DNA of 64,000 nt from Haematococcus lacustris (taxonomy: Eukaryota > Chlorophyta > Chlorophyceae > Chlamydomonadales > Haematococcaceae): contig JASKMD010000012.1 in assembly GCA_030144725.1 (NCBI GenBank), forward strand, positions 3,355,555-3,419,554, read 5' to 3'. This document shows, one piece after another, positions 1-12,326 of this stretch. The translations under genes were made by a program, and so were the position numbers. The notes under the pieces were generated by a model. It saw only the letters and a list, made by a program, of their open reading frames with translations, had not been told where the DNA came from and did no database searches. Position 1 is the stretch's first letter. The number at the start of each line of letters is the position of its first letter.

Positions 1-179
1 GTGGTTACACTAAAGACTAGACTCTCTGAACACCATCCTGCTCCCTTCCTCCCTACACCTCACCAGCTGGCTCAGGAGCCTACACTTGCTTTGACATCAC
101 ATCCATCACTATCACCATCACCATGATTTGCCATGTGTGTCATTACTCTTGTCTGCGCCTGTCCCTGTTACTCTTGCAG

Positions 180-3100
180 TGTGCAAGTCTGTGGGTCAAG
201 CTGACAAGGCTTACCAAGTCTACTTGGACATAAAGCGCCGGCATTTGCCCGTCGACGCACACGTCCTGGGTGCGCTGGTGGCGGCATTTGCGGAGGCCAT
301 GCGCCGCGAACTGACCGTAGTCCACGAGCGGCGCGATCAGTACGTGCTGTTGGAGCGTGCGACCACCATTTTGCAAGAAGCGCAGGAGGCGGGAGTGCGG
401 CTGAACACTGTGCCGTGGAACTCGCTGCTGGTGTGCGCGGGCCGCTGTGGCCAGCTCAAGCGCGCGTTCGACGTGCTGGAGCAGATGCAAGCCGCAGGAC
501 AGGTGCCGGACGTCTTTACGTACGGCGGGCTGATGGAAGCGTGCGTGCAAGCGGGTCGCCACAAGCTGGCACTACGACTATTTGACCGAGCCATCTCGGA
601 GGCAAGTATGGGGCGCGCTGTTGTTGCAGGCCTGAATAAGGTCGCCTCCAGTGCTCCAGCTTGCATGATGTGTGACATCTGTGTACTTCAGCTACGCGAT
701 GCCCTGCAATGGGTGGCATGGATGTGCCCCATTGCAGCTGTGCACCTCCAGGGTAGTGATGCACCTGTCATGGACAGCTAAAAGCAATACATGACACAGC
801 TACCCATCCGCTGTGGGCAGCGCTGTGGGAGTAACCATGTGACATGTTGCCCCTGGCACGAAATGATCACTTTTCATATGTATATATGGTGGTGGACACC
901 GTATCGACAGGTGCTCATCAGTCCTGCCCTGACACACGCTCATGCGGTCCCTTCCAGCTCATCACAGCTGCAGGGCCAGAGAAGGGGGCTTGTAAAGCAG
1001 CTCAACGGGTCAGTCCAGAAGCTCAGTGGGCCAGTCCAGCAGCTGAGCAGCAGGCCGCTGCCACCCTGCCGTGTTGCCCTGGTTGCAGGGGCTGACCCAG
1101 CATGTGGAGCTGTACACCACTGCTGTGTCCGCCTGTCAGGAGGAGAATGGGAGTAGGCAGGGCCTGGCTGACCTGGACCGTGCCTTAGAGGTCTACAACT
1201 GCATGCAGCGTCAGGGTGTGGCCCCTGACAAGAAGTTCTTTGCAGCGCTCATCGCGGTGGCAGGCAAAGCTGACCGGCTGCACCAGGCGTTTGAAATCCT
1301 GACAGACGTGGCGGCGGAGAGGCTGTGGCCAGGGGCCACCATATGCTCTGCCCTCATACACAGCTGCTTGGTCAACCAGCAGTATGCCCTGGCCAGGCAG
1401 GTGTACGACCTGTGTGCAGCCAAGGTGGGCAGGGGCAGCCAGCCAGGTTCCTGGCTCCCTAGGTATCAAGCAAGCTAGACAGGCAGACGCAGAGCAAACC
1501 AGCAAACCAGCCAGCCGCTCCGGCGAAGCCATGCAGTGCAGTGAAGTGCTGTGCAGTGCCCTACTACATCACACTGCTCCCTCACCTGCACCTGATGCTG
1601 CCCTACGTCACCAACCGCTGCCCTGTACCCCTCATCCCACTATGTGCACTTACTATTACCATTAGTTACACGCATGTTTTGAAGGTGTGTTGCATGGAGT
1701 TAGTGACCCTGACGAGCATGAATGACCCTGGTGACAATATTCAGCATGCAACCATAGCCCAGCCCCACTGTGTGTGCACACGGTGCCGGGCAGATGTTGC
1801 TCCCCTGCTGCTCCCCTGCCCACCTGCTCCCCTGCTCCCCTGCTGCGCACTTGATGCTCACCTGCCCACCTGCTGCAGGGCGTGTACCCAGAGCTCAGCC
1901 AGTTCAACCGCTTAATGGACTGGTACGCGGGTGAGAGGCGGTTTGGGGACGTTGTGAGTCTGCTCACCGACATGACTCAGCGCGCGATGCGCACACCCAA
2001 CCTCAACACCTACCGCGTGCTGCTCAATGCATGCCAGCGGGCTGACCAGGGCGCCCTGGCTTTTGAGGTGTTCGCCCTCATGAAGGCCAACAAGGTGCCA
2101 GTGCTGCAAGAGGTGGGTGGCAACACGTGCTGCACGAGATGGCCGGCAGCCAGGGTGGCTGGCGAGGGTGAGTGCAAGTGTTATCAGAGGGAAGTGGAAG
2201 GCAGGAGGAGGAGGGCGTGGGGCGCAGGCTTCTAATAGGTTGGGTCTGGCAGGCTAGAAGAAGAAAAAGGAGGAAAAGACTACGCCCTCAGGCTATTTGC
2301 TGGAGCTGAAAGGGTCAGTCGTTGCTCAAGGGTTGCCACTTCACCACTTCACCCTGAGCCTTGTGTGGAAGCTGTTCAAGGTAGTTTTTGAAGGCTAACA
2401 GCTTGCTAGGTTGCAGGTTGGCATGACTGGCGTGGCCAGGGCATTAGAATCTTGGCACTGACTTCCTTTACATGGGTTGGGCGCCTGAGGTGTGGCACAA
2501 CCGGGTGTGCGGCAATGGTGCCGTGACTCCTGTACAGTCCTTTGTCTGCACAGTGCCAGCGCCCTTCCTCTGCGCTTGCCTCTCTCTCCGCCACTCCCAA
2601 CCACTGCCTACTCCTGGCTACCGGCTGCCACCATGTGCTTCATGCTGCCTGATGGTGCTCTTTGCCCGCTGGGTACATGACGCAGAAGTTTGCCCACACG
2701 ATATACTACACGCTGGTGAAGACCTGCCACAACATGCAGCGCCACTTGTGGAGCCAGACTTTGGGCCCTTTGCAACCAGCCCCCTGGCAGGCTATTCCGC
2801 CCCGACCTCGAGGCCTACCTCCTGAACTGCGCCTCGCAGAAGCAGCCCAGGTGCTCGCGGCCTTGGGCTCCAGTGTGGCTGCGCGTGGCAGCAGCAGCTT
2901 GCTGGTGCAGGAGGCCAGCAGCAGCACATGGGCGCAGTACGCAGTGAGTTCTTATCGCGACCTGGTCGCGCGGGGCTGGCGGCCGACATATGACATCCTT
3001 GACCAGCTCATGTCTTGCCTGCGCCTACCCCGCGTGGACCCCACAGAAGCAGCAGCGGAGCCCCAGGCCATGAGGGCGGACAGGAGGGGCGAGGTGGAGC

Positions 3101-6100
3101 AGGAGGCGGCACAGCCGCGGCCAGCAACCACTGCCTCAAAGCCTTTGAGGGAGCCGGAAGCAAGTGCAGGGCAGGGTGCCGATGGTGATGCCGTGAGAAG
3201 CCAAGGGGGTGCTGGGGTGTTTGGTATGGCAGCAGGACACTTGGCGTCAGAGGATGTGCAAGGTGCTGAGCTGGGTCAGGGAGGAGGAAAGGAGCAGGGG
3301 CATGCTGTGCAAAGCCTGGGAGCTGAGGCAGGGGCAGGGGCAGGGGCAGAGGGAGCGGCAGGGGCAGGGAAAGCGGCAGGGGCAGGGGAAGGGGAGGGAG
3401 AAGGGAAAGCGGCAGGGGCAGGGGCAGGGGAAGGAGCCACAGAAGAAGGATGTGGGGAGTCAGCAGTCGCTGTCGATCCTGCCGATGCACTGAGGTCTCG
3501 CGAGCAAGAGGCTGGATCACAGCAGCCAGGCCAGCCAGGGCCAGACAGTGGTGATGTCACAGCTGACGCCCCTGGCACCATGACAGGCACAGAGGCAGGG
3601 GCAGGGGAAGGGGAAGGGGCAGAGTCAGGGAGTGGTTCTGGGGCAGCAGTGCCAGCAGCAGCAGTACCAGCAGCAGGTGCAGCAGCAGCTGAAGCAGCAG
3701 TGGCATCAGCAGGTGCAGCTGCACCAGCAGGAGCAGCTGATGGTACAACAACAGGGCTGTTCATGGGGCCAGGTCAAACCAGTCCAGGCCTCTGGAGGTC
3801 CTCAGACAGTGCTGCACAGCAAAGCCGCAGCGCAAACACGCCAGCGGCACAGGCCCGAGCCAAGGCTGCGCTACGGGGCCGGGAGTTCGAGTTTGTGTTT
3901 GATCGCAGGTGGGCTGCCATTGCTGCGCTCACCCGCCCAGGCAACCCTTCAAACCTGAGTGGCTTCCTGGCAGTCCTGTTGCTGTGAACACTCCCTGCTT
4001 CTCTGCAGCTCTGCTGCTTTGCTCTGCCGTCTTCCTGCTTCCTGCTGCATGATTTCTGCCGGGGCCACTGCCTGCTCTGCTTCCACCCTGCTGATCCACC
4101 TGCTGTGCTACGTGCGCTGCTGCTCCTGCTGCTGCTGCTGCTGCTGCACTCTTGTCCTGCTGTACTGAGCATGCACCTGGGTAACCATGCCCAGCATGAA
4201 GTGCATGGAGACCTGGCATCATGCACACAGCCTGTATATCAGCTGATGCCCAGTAGCCAGACCTGACCGTCAGGGCCAAGACATGTCCTGTGTGGGGCTG
4301 TGCAGCACCCCTAGCACATCACCATGTGCCATAATGGCTGATCAGCTGCGCCACCTGACATGCAGGCTTTACCCCCTGCCTCTTGTAGCCAAGGCCTGGC
4401 CACTCTCTTCCGCCCTGGCCCCACCCCACCCATCCACCCACCCACCCACCCACCCACCCACCCACCCACCCACCCACCCACCCACACATACACACACCTG
4501 CTGCCACTGTTGTCAAGTATTTCTCTTTGCTGCTTGCAACCGTAGTGCAGTCCTCCTGACTGAGTGTTGCTCATCCTGGCCCACCTGCCTCAAATAGCTT
4601 TCGCTGGTTACACACTTGTCCAGCTTTACTTGACCTGCCCATCTCAGCCTGCCTGGCTGAGTCTTGGCCTGCAGGGCTGTGGCTTTGCTGGAGGACGCCA
4701 TGGCCCGAGGCTTCTTGCCCTCCTTCACATTAGAACAGGACTGCAGTGTGGACTTGCGCAACATGCCACCTGTGCTGGCAGAGGTGGGCTGGGGCAAAGG
4801 CAGCAGAATCAGCAAAGGGCAGGCGAGGGGGTCCAGGGCAGCAGCTGTCAAGCTGTGGAGCAGGGGTGCATTGTATGGCTGCAGCTGTGCAGTGAGCATT
4901 GTTAGGCCTGTGCTGGAAGAGGTGGGCTGGGGCAGGGCTAGGCTCAGGCCCCTAGGTCACCCAGTGCTATGAAGAACCTTGCTGCCTTTGCCCAGGCTTG
5001 CAAAGCTCGGTCCTGGTTGTGTTGCATGCACCAGTGCTGTTTGCTGTACTGTTCCTTAAATGCCTGACCTCAGGTGTACACGCTCACAATCTTAACAGCG
5101 CTTGAAAAGCGTGCCTCAAAGTTTCCCAGGAGCCCAAGCTCCTCCTCCTCCTCCTCATCCCAATCCTCCTTTCCAGCCAGCCAGGGAGGCAGTGGTGCAG
5201 CAGTTCCTGGGACGTCAGGCTCTGGGCAGGCAGACGGGAAGGGGGGCGCTCCTGGTGGCGTGTTCTTCAGCAAGATCCAGCTACAAGTGCCTGCGTTCAA
5301 CCCTGACCTGGTGCTGTGGCCAAGCTACGTGCCCAGGGTGAGCCAAGCATGGCAGCTGCAGGGGCTGGGGCAAGGGCAGCAGGTGCATGGCCATGACCTG
5401 AGTGGAGTCAGGGGCTGGGCAGGTAGGGGCAGGTAGAGAGCGGAGGCACAGCAGGTGCAAGAGTGAGGGAGCAGCAGTGCTAGTGTAGGGGAGTGCCAGG
5501 TGCAGGGCAGTTGGGAGGGAGTTCATCCTATCATGGCCCTGCTCTGCTCTTGCTGTTAAGAAGATTGGGTTGAGCCACACAAGCAACCCGCCCCTTGTGC
5601 ACCGGCCTGCATGCCTGAAGGTACGCAAAGCAGCAGCTCCAGAGCACAAGCCTGCTCAAGACAGTGTGCCCGCCAGCCCGGTTCGCAGCCCTCCCACAGG
5701 CGGCAGCACGCAGCAGCCTCGGCAAGGTAGTGGTGAGCAGGGCGGCGAGCTATCCTCGCAACCAGGGTCGCCGATGCGGCTCGCCACATCCCCTGCTGGC
5801 TCACCTGCTTGGCCGCACCAGGCAGCAGGGGTGCCGCTGCCACCTCCACCGCCATCGATGCTGGCGTTGCAGCCGTCCGGAGCTGTGTTGGAGGAGACTT
5901 CACAGCCATTGCCACCGCCCCACGCAAAAGGCTTGCAGGAACTGATACGTGATCAGAGCCAGGGGCAGGGCCAGGAGCCCAGCCAGCGCCTGGGTCAGAG
6001 CCAGGACCAGGGGCTTGGCCAGGACCCCAGCCAACAGCAGGGTTCTGAGGGTCCAGGGCAGACCCAGGAGCAGCCAGAGGTCCTGTGGCCGGTTGTGAGG

Positions 6101-7382
6101 CGAGTTGATCCGACCTCCACCCTGCGACGGAGCACCTTGGCCACGCCTGGGCCACGCCCACCCTATTCCCCTCCCTTCCCCAGCTTTGGCCCCGGCCCTG
6201 CTCCTCTTGGTCCTCCATCTGATCCCCCGCAACCCCCCAGACCCCTCCCATCCCCTTCAGGCGCCACCCCACCCCTGCCTCCAAACACCGAGGCTCTTAG
6301 CCAGCGTTTGCAGATACCTCAGCTGCCCAAGCCAGGAACAGCTGCACCGCCTCTTGCATCGCGCCTGCTGCTTACACCTCCACCGCTGCAGTCACAGCCT
6401 GAGCTGCCGCCTGCTGGCCTGCTGCCCCCCAGCCCACCACCCTTCCTACCACAACCGCCCTCCTCAGCCCCTGTGCCCATGTCCAGACCGCCAGCATTTG
6501 GTGACACGGTGCTGAGCAGCAGTCAGCGACAAGTGCAAGAAGCTGGGGCTTGGTGGGGTGGCAGGTCGCGGCCCCGTCAGCGTCTATCGCGCCAAAGTAG
6601 GTGGCGGCGGCTGGTGACTTCTGAGCAGCCTGTGGCTAAAGGGACAACAGCAGCAGCAGCAGCAGCAGCACAGTTTGGTAGCAGCAGCAGCAGCAGCAGC
6701 AGCACAGTTTGGTAGCAGCAGCAGCAGCAGCAGCAGCACAGTTTGGTAGCAGCAGCAGCAGCAGCAGCAGCACAGTTTGGTAGCAGCAGCAGCAGCAGCA
6801 GCAGCACAGTTTGGTAGCAGCAGCAGCAGCAGCAGCAGCACAGTTTGGTAGCAGCAGCAGCAGCAGCAGCAGCACAGTTTGGTAGCAGCAGCAGCAGCAG
6901 CAGCAGCACAGTTTGGTAGCAGCAGCAGCAGCAGCAGCAGCACAGTTTGGTAGCAGCAGCAGCAGCAGCAGCAGCACAGTTTGGTAGCAGCAGCAGCAGC
7001 AGCAGCAGCACAGTTTAACAGCAGCAGCGGCAGCAGCGGCAGCAGCGGCAGCAGCGGCAGCAGCCGCACAGCTTGACAGCAGCAGCAGCAGCAGCAGCAC
7101 AGCTTGGCAGCAGCAGCCGCACGGCTTGGTAGCAGCAGGGGCCAGTTCAAAGACACTGTGTACACAGGAGCATCAACATCGGCAGTTATTGACCAGGGTG
7201 TTGTCTGGGCTGTTTGAACAGCGTGTTGTTTAATGGGAGACTGGACCACTGGCCAATGAGCCTAGCAGTTGCATACTCCACCTTCATGCCCCAGACCTGG
7301 CCGCCGCTGCTGCTGCTGCCTGTGCTGCTGCTCCTTACCATGGTGCTGCTGGTACTGCTGACTGAGCCACTGACTCAGACCT

Positions 7383-7435
<53 letters not shown>

Positions 7436-8947
7436 GGTTTGAAGGTCTGAGCAGTGATGCAAGCATGGACGAGGTAGACAACATTGACTGGGAGGCCCTT
7501 GCCTACCAACCAGGGGGCCCGGCTGACAGTGCAGACAGCCGCTGTGGCCTGGCGGTGGCCGCCACCTGCTTTCGTATGAAGCTGCAAGCCTTCATACAAG
7601 CAGAGCGTGGCATCATCCTAATTAAATCACAACATATCCATCGGTGAGGTTCACTAGCGGTGCCCAGCACAAGAGGTAGGGGCTGTGTTCTGTGCGGAAG
7701 GGCAGCGAAGGGGGAGGAGGAGGGTAAGATGAGAGTGGTGATGAGGGTGGTGATGAGGGTGGTGGTGAGGGTGATGATGAGGGTGATGATGAGGGTGACA
7801 ATAAGGGTGGTGATGGTGATGAGAATGATGAGGGTAATGAGGGTAATGAGGGTGATGAAGAGGGTGATGATGAGGATGGTGATGAGGGTGGCGAGGTGCT
7901 GAGGGACATGAGGCAGGGGTGCCATGGGTTGACGAACAGCTGATGGCTTGCAGGCTTGCAGGCTGGCTTGCAGGCTTGCTGGTTTTGGGTGAGAGGCTTG
8001 CGATGGGAAGATTATAGCAGGAAGGGTGGGGCAGTATGGCAAAATGGTGCAGTCCCAGTGAAGTATGGTAATATGGAGCAGAGGCAGTGGCGGGCAGCTG
8101 GCCTGCTTAAGCAGACACTTCATCGCAAAGTGAACTCTAGAGGTTGCTGGTGAACTCAGAAAAGCAGTAGTGTTGTAGTGTTGAACAGCTTGAAGGATGC
8201 CTCACCTTTACCTCCCTCCTCCCTCTGCTTTGGTCTGCTGTGCAGTTGGCTACGGGCCAGGTATTACTTTGAGAAGCGCAAGCAGCAGGAGCAGGGGCAA
8301 AGCCTCGGCACTGAGCCAGGTGAGACTGGCGGCTTTGCATCAGTCGCCCTCTGCACCCCACTCCACCCCACCACTCATTGAGAACACTGCATGTGTCACC
8401 CCTGCTGCTCCTCCCACCTCCATCCCATGCCACCCCTGCACCGCCCTGTATCGTTGCAGGGCTTGGGGGAAGGCTGGGTGGCTTGTCTGGGCCGGCTGCC
8501 CAGCATGACGGGTCTGAGCCCAGCAGCTCAACCTCCCGCAACACAGCACCAGGCCTCCCTCCTGGCAGCCCCATGCCTGCCTCACACCGGCTGCCCCTCG
8601 GCCAGCCCCACAGCCTGCTGGCTGACCAGCAGCGGGACATCAGGTTAGGCCTGCAGCAGCCAGGAGGCACGGGGCAGCACGCAGGGAGGCTGGGAGGGAG
8701 ACCTGGCCTTTATACCCAGCCTGGCAGCACGCTGCAGCAGCAGTACCTCCAGCAGCAGCAGCAGCAGCAGCAGCAATACAAGCAGACAGTCCAGCCACAA
8801 CAAGAGCAGCAGCAGCAGCCACCGCTGCAGCCACCACAGCAGCCGCCGCAGAAGCCGCCACCGCTGCAGCCACCGCAGAAGCCGCAGCAGCAACAGCTAC
8901 AGCAGCCACAGCAGCCGCAGCAGCCGCAGCCACAAGAGCCCCTTTGA
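180..8947 (+). CDS. MRL1: PPR protein, MRL1-like (3' part of gene, multi-exon)
   Basis: Pentatricopeptide-repeat RNA-binding protein. The plant/algal MRL1 family stabilises chloroplast rbcL mRNA. Supported exons: 180-605, 1089-1424, 1879-2112, 2686-3908, 4675-4783, 5074-5337, 5561 to about 6640, about 7454-7580, 8246-8319 and 8460-8947. Exons 1089-1424, 1879-2112 and 2686-3908 join in phase 0. The 3908/4675 join restores an Arg codon and gives FDRRAVALLEDAMARGFLPS, followed by VYTLTILTALEKRA after the 4783/5074 join; both match the C-terminal signature of MRL1 as I remember it. Degenerate 35-residue PPR units are visible, such as NTVPWNSLLVCAGRCGQLKR and VAPDKKFFAALIAVAGKADR. Exon 2686-3908 holds a long Ala/Gly/Glu-rich insert, 5561 onward is Pro/Gln-rich, and the last exon ends in poly-Gln. 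The first intron phase and the junctions between 6640 and 8246 are unresolved. The N-terminus and transit peptide lie outside the window. PPR call very likely, MRL1 identity probable. Confidence 0.75.
4427..4498 (+). repeat. (CCCA)n microsatellite in MRL1-like intron
   Basis: CCCA tetramers run through the intron between exons 2686-3908 and 4675-4783 and end in a short CACA tail. Confidence 0.9.
6648..7016 (+). repeat. 34-bp CAG-rich minisatellite
   Basis: Ten units of a CAG run followed by CACAGTTTGGTAG repeat with a strict 34-bp period, plus an eleventh variant unit ending in TTTAACAG. The period is not a multiple of three, so each unit shifts the reading frame and brings in stops. The array is therefore most likely intronic or just past the end of the Pro-rich exon of the MRL1-like gene. 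Confidence 0.95.
7021..7137 (+). repeat. Compound CAG/CGGCAG repeat
   Basis: A degenerate CAG/CGG trinucleotide tract directly follows the 34-bp minisatellite and probably arose from the same expansion. Confidence 0.8.
7384..7434 (+). repeat. (CTG)17 microsatellite
   Basis: A pure CTG tract lies just upstream of the exon encoding MDEVDNIDWEALAYQPGG. Seventeen perfect triplets can be read. Confidence 0.9.
7735..7893 (+). repeat. Imperfect GATGAGGGTGGT-type repeat
   Basis: Degenerate GATGAGGGT/GGTGAT units fill the intron before the exon at 8246. Confidence 0.8.
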
Positions 8948-10200
8948 CCTTGAGGAGTAGGCATGGCCGGGGCAGCGTTGCCTGAGGCAATGCGCATAGG
9001 CGAGCTGGCAGCCTGTCCAGGAATGGGCTGTGTTGGCCAGCAACCAGGGCGCTCTTAGAGCACCACCCAAGTGGGAATGACAGCTATCGTGCCCTGTCCC
9101 CCAAGGAAAGGTGTTGGCGCTTGGTGTCAGGACGTAGTTGGCGAGAGGGGCAGCAGCAGCGGCAGCAGTAGCCGGGGTGGCTACGGCTGTGTGGAGGTTT
9201 GTATACATCTCTGTATCCCTATCCTCCTGTGCACTTCTCCACAGCAGTGAGAGACCGGTGTGTGTCCCTAACCCAGCTGCACCGCACAAGCTGTCTTCGT
9301 CCGTCCGATTTTTGGTTGTCCAGGTTTGACCTGTTAGTAGGTAGGCTCAAGGTCAGGGCTAGGGTGCGGCTGAGTTAATGGCGGCTATGGCATATGCAGT
9401 ACTCATGGGACACACACAGGTCACATGGCACATAGCAGAGGGGAAGGTCAGGGAGTGTGGTCAAGGGTCAGTGGCCATACCGCCCGCCAGCAGAGACGGG
9501 AGCAGGGAGCAGCCAAGGCTTCACTAGGGCGCCAAGCCTAGTAAGCATTGGCTGTTGGTTTTGATGGGGAATCCAGTGGTTTGGAGCAAACGTGCCACCC
9601 GGTGTGGGGTTTGTGGTCGTCAAGGGTGAAATCAGCAATGTGAAGGTTGCATGGTATCATACCATGATGGGCAATCATACAGTTCAGTGTCGAGCAGTCA
9701 CGACCTGCCATCCTATGTGTTTTTCTGTGCACAGGTTGCTGGGGGCTGTGGGCTGCATGGGTAGCACAGAATAGGCACCTTTTGGCCGCGATAGCCAGTT
9801 TTTCTATGCCCATTGCGCCAGTGTTTTGCGAACCAATAGAGGGGGCGGTGGGTGGTGCTTGAACAGGCTCGGGAGCTGCAAAGCTCTGCAGGTGAGCTGC
9901 AGGTGTTGTTGCCACATGTCAACGGGCATCACGAAGTGCTGGCAGCAGTGCTGGACTGAAGCTAAGATTTTCCTTATCAGACCGCGAACCCCGGCCTCTC
10001 CGTCGCCATAGTCCAACCTGGAGCCTGCGGCGTGCGAAGTACGTGCGGGGCCTGCCCAGCTGAGCACCCCCCTGCCCAGGGACCCCATGCCCCTGCCCAG
10101 GCCCTCCTTGCCCAGGAGCCACCTGCCCAGGAACCTCCCTGCCCCTGCCTAGGACACCCCTCCCCCAGCCCAGCAACCGCCCCTCCCCCTGCCCAGGACC
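8948..10200. other. Intergenic stretch, no gene recognised
   Basis: Presumed 3' UTR of the MRL1-like gene followed by unannotated DNA. The only clear structure is a 17-bp perfect palindrome at 9650-9666 (CATGGTAT C ATACCATG). No ORF here has protein-like composition. Confidence 0.5.
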
Positions 10201-10224
10201 ACCCCCCCGTTACTGCTCCTAACC

Positions 10225-10520
10225 CAGCTCCTTGAACCACCCCAGGCCCCCCTATGGGGCAGGTGGCTAGACCGGAATACCAAGTCGTGCCTCAACTTCC
10301 AACGCATTGGGGAAAGCATGCACCGCCCGCTGGGAGATGTGCCAATGGGATGACCTGGAGTCTGCGCACCATTGACCAGGAGTACCAGCAGCGTCGCAAG
10401 CTGGTCAATGACCGGCCGCCCAAGGTCAGGCAGAGGTTGCACCGGATTGCAGAAGGTCACCCCCGCGGTTGGCCCACCCCCCGTGGCCCAAGAGATAAAA
10501 ACTCATTTCTGCACAGATGA
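10225..10520 (+). pseudogene. Decayed TnpB/Fanzor-like C-terminal fragment
   Basis: One frame reads GRWLDRNTKSCLNFQRIGES (about 10,255-10,325). A second frame continues with EYQQRRKLVNDRPPKVRQR (to about 10,440). The two blocks match in order the C-terminal blocks of the better-preserved ORF at 19,770-20,375 (GRWLDRNCNAALNMQRIGES, then KEYPGLGYKRLRDKPPKAQ). A frameshift and a stop separate them here, so this is a remnant of a diverged subfamily. The LDRN-x-x-x-x-LN block resembles the RuvC-III block (DRDxNAAxN) of TnpB/Fanzor nucleases, which is the basis of the family call. No N-terminal half is visible upstream. Confidence 0.5.
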
Positions 10521-10963
10521 GGCCGCCGATTAGTGCGATGAGCTGCTGATGGCCTGAATAGTGTACAGCCAGCCCCAGCGGTTTGCCGGGTGGCTGGCCC
10601 CTAACCCGCGACGTGTTCTAGAGCCTCGCACACAACCTTGGTGACTGCTATAGGAAGCCTGGATCCAGCGCGGCGTGGATTCGGCAACCTGACTAGACAT
10701 TGCAAGTTTTCAGGTCAGCACGCAACAGTGCAGCTGCGTCCCAGCACGCATCGAGACCCATTCCCAAGCTGGGAGCGTGACCGCAAAGGCGGATTGCTGC
10801 TGAACCTTCTGCCAGGTGCATGTTGCATAATTGCAGGTTGCACAAGATGCTTAGTTCATTGGTGCCTGTGGCTCCCGAGCAACCACGAGCAGCGAGAATC
10901 AGTAAAGTTATGCAGAAGTTGAGCTGATAAGTGTGTTTACCACTGTGCAGGCCAGTGAAGGCC

Positions 10964-11722
10964 ATGGGTGACAAGAAAAGGGGAGTGAAGGCTAGATGTG
11001 CCGGTCTGCAGAAGGCGAGGGAGGTTATGGCACAGCTCAGGGCTGCTGAGGCTGAGGCCAAGGCCCAGGCAGTTGCCGCTGTGGCTGAGGCCCAAGCGCA
11101 AGCTGGTGTTGGCGAGAATGGGGCGCAAGCAGAGGCTGTTGTTGCTATGGCCGAGGCTAAGGCCCAGCCTGATGCTGATGCTTATGAGGCTAAGGCGCAG
11201 TTGCACCAGCTGCAGGCAGACCTGCAGCACAGGGAGCAGCAGCTTGCTGACAACCAGCGCTTGCAGCAACTACAACAACAGGTGCAAGACCTCCAGCGGG
11301 GTGAGCTTCAGCGCAAGGAGCAGCGACTGGCTGACTTGGTGGCGCAGCAGCGGGCAGCTCTGCTACAGTGGGAACGACAGTTAGTTGAGCAACAGCAGCA
11401 GCTGACAGAGCAACAGCAGCAGCTGCAGCAGCAGCAGGCGGACCTGCGCCAGAGGGAGCAGGATCTGATTGAGATGCAGCACCAGCTGCAGCAGCAGCAG
11501 GCGGACCTGCGCCGGAGGGAGCAGGATCTGACTGAGCGGCAGCACCAGCTGCAGCACCGGCGGGCAGACCTGCACTACAGGGAGCAGCAACTAAGTGAGC
11601 AGTGCCTGCTGATTGAGCAACAAGCTCGCATCAAGTCATTGCAGCAGCAGCTTCACAGGCTGCAACAAGAGGAGGAGGCCCAAAAGGTGGCTGAAGTGTT
11701 GGTCCAGATCAGCAGATGTTAG
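10964..11722 (+). CDS. Coiled-coil Gln-rich protein of unknown function
   Basis: A 252-aa ORF starting at the ATG of MGDKKRGVKARCAGLQKARE. Residues 1-25 are basic and are followed by Ala/Glu/Lys/Gln-rich sequence and then a long predicted coiled coil with Leu/Gln heptads. Residues about 150-215 hold three tandem copies of a 21-residue (63-bp) unit of the type ADLRQREQDLIEMQHQLQQQQ. No membrane segment, signal peptide or catalytic motif is visible. A CAG acceptor at 10,950 lies in front of the ATG, so an upstream exon is possible. It could be an orphan gene or the accessory ORF of a repetitive element: related 45-bp sequences around CAAGAGATAA lie at about 10,458 and 12,216 on either side. Function not recognised. 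Confidence 0.5.
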   Translation: MGDKKRGVKARCAGLQKAREVMAQLRAAEAEAKAQAVAAVAEAQAQAGVGENGAQAEAVVAMAEAKAQPDADAYEAKAQLHQLQADLQHREQQLADNQRLQQLQQQVQDLQRGELQRKEQRLADLVAQQRAALLQWERQLVEQQQQLTEQQQQLQQQQADLRQREQDLIEMQHQLQQQQADLRRREQDLTERQHQLQHRRADLHYREQQLSEQCLLIEQQARIKSLQQQLHRLQQEEEAQKVAEVLVQISRC

Positions 11723-12300
11723 TCCATCCGGAACAGGTGGGGAAAGTGCGTGGGGCTGCTGTGCTGACAGATTGGGCTAACAAGCATTTTGCTATGCCAT
11801 GCCATGTACTAGACACTAGTGCCAGCCACAAGCAACGTGGCCACATCATGCTTCGGTGCTACCTGGTGCTAGACGACGTTAGACAAGCAGCCGTATGCAG
11901 CATGCCGGAGGCTGACGTGGAGCGCATGCATGATGATGTGGAGGGGTGCGGGGCGATGCACTGCATTGTGCTCACACCTTACAGGGAGCAGCCTCAATGG
12001 GCCATGGCTGCTTGTGCATGCAGCACGTGCATGAGTGTGCAATGCTTGCCGTGCATGAAGCCTGACAACACCACCCCATGCCCATGTTTCAAGACATTGT
12101 GAAGGAGGGTGAGGGACAACAGAGGGTGTTATGCATTGTTGATGGGTTGCCACCCCGATTTTATGCATGATGAGGTGGGCTGGGGCAAACCGGCCAATAC
12201 ACATTGTGCACAATAGGTCACCCCGCCATTGGCTGCACCCCCATGGCTCAAGAGATAACTTTCTTACTCATCGCTGATCCCAGCCCCCCTTAAGCAGGCT
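11723..12300. other. Intergenic; weak Cys/His-rich ORF only
   Basis: A 128-aa frame at 11,716-12,102 (+) overlaps the end of the coiled-coil ORF. It has no recognisable motif, and I do not call it a gene. The rest is featureless apart from the partial copy of the CAAGAGATAA repeat near 12,216-12,262. Confidence 0.4.
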
Positions 12301-12326
12301 ATTCCCGATACAACGCGACCCGATCT

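Noticed and set aside
3276..3764. Minus-strand Ala/Pro-rich ORF
   Set aside because: Shadow of the low-complexity MRL1-like exon.
6648..7016. CRISPR-like array
   Set aside because: Units are contiguous and identical, with no unique spacers; it is a CAG minisatellite.
11716..12102. 128-aa Cys/His-rich ORF after the coiled-coil gene
   Set aside because: Could be a further exon, but no splice sites join it convincingly and the Cys spacing fits no finger family.
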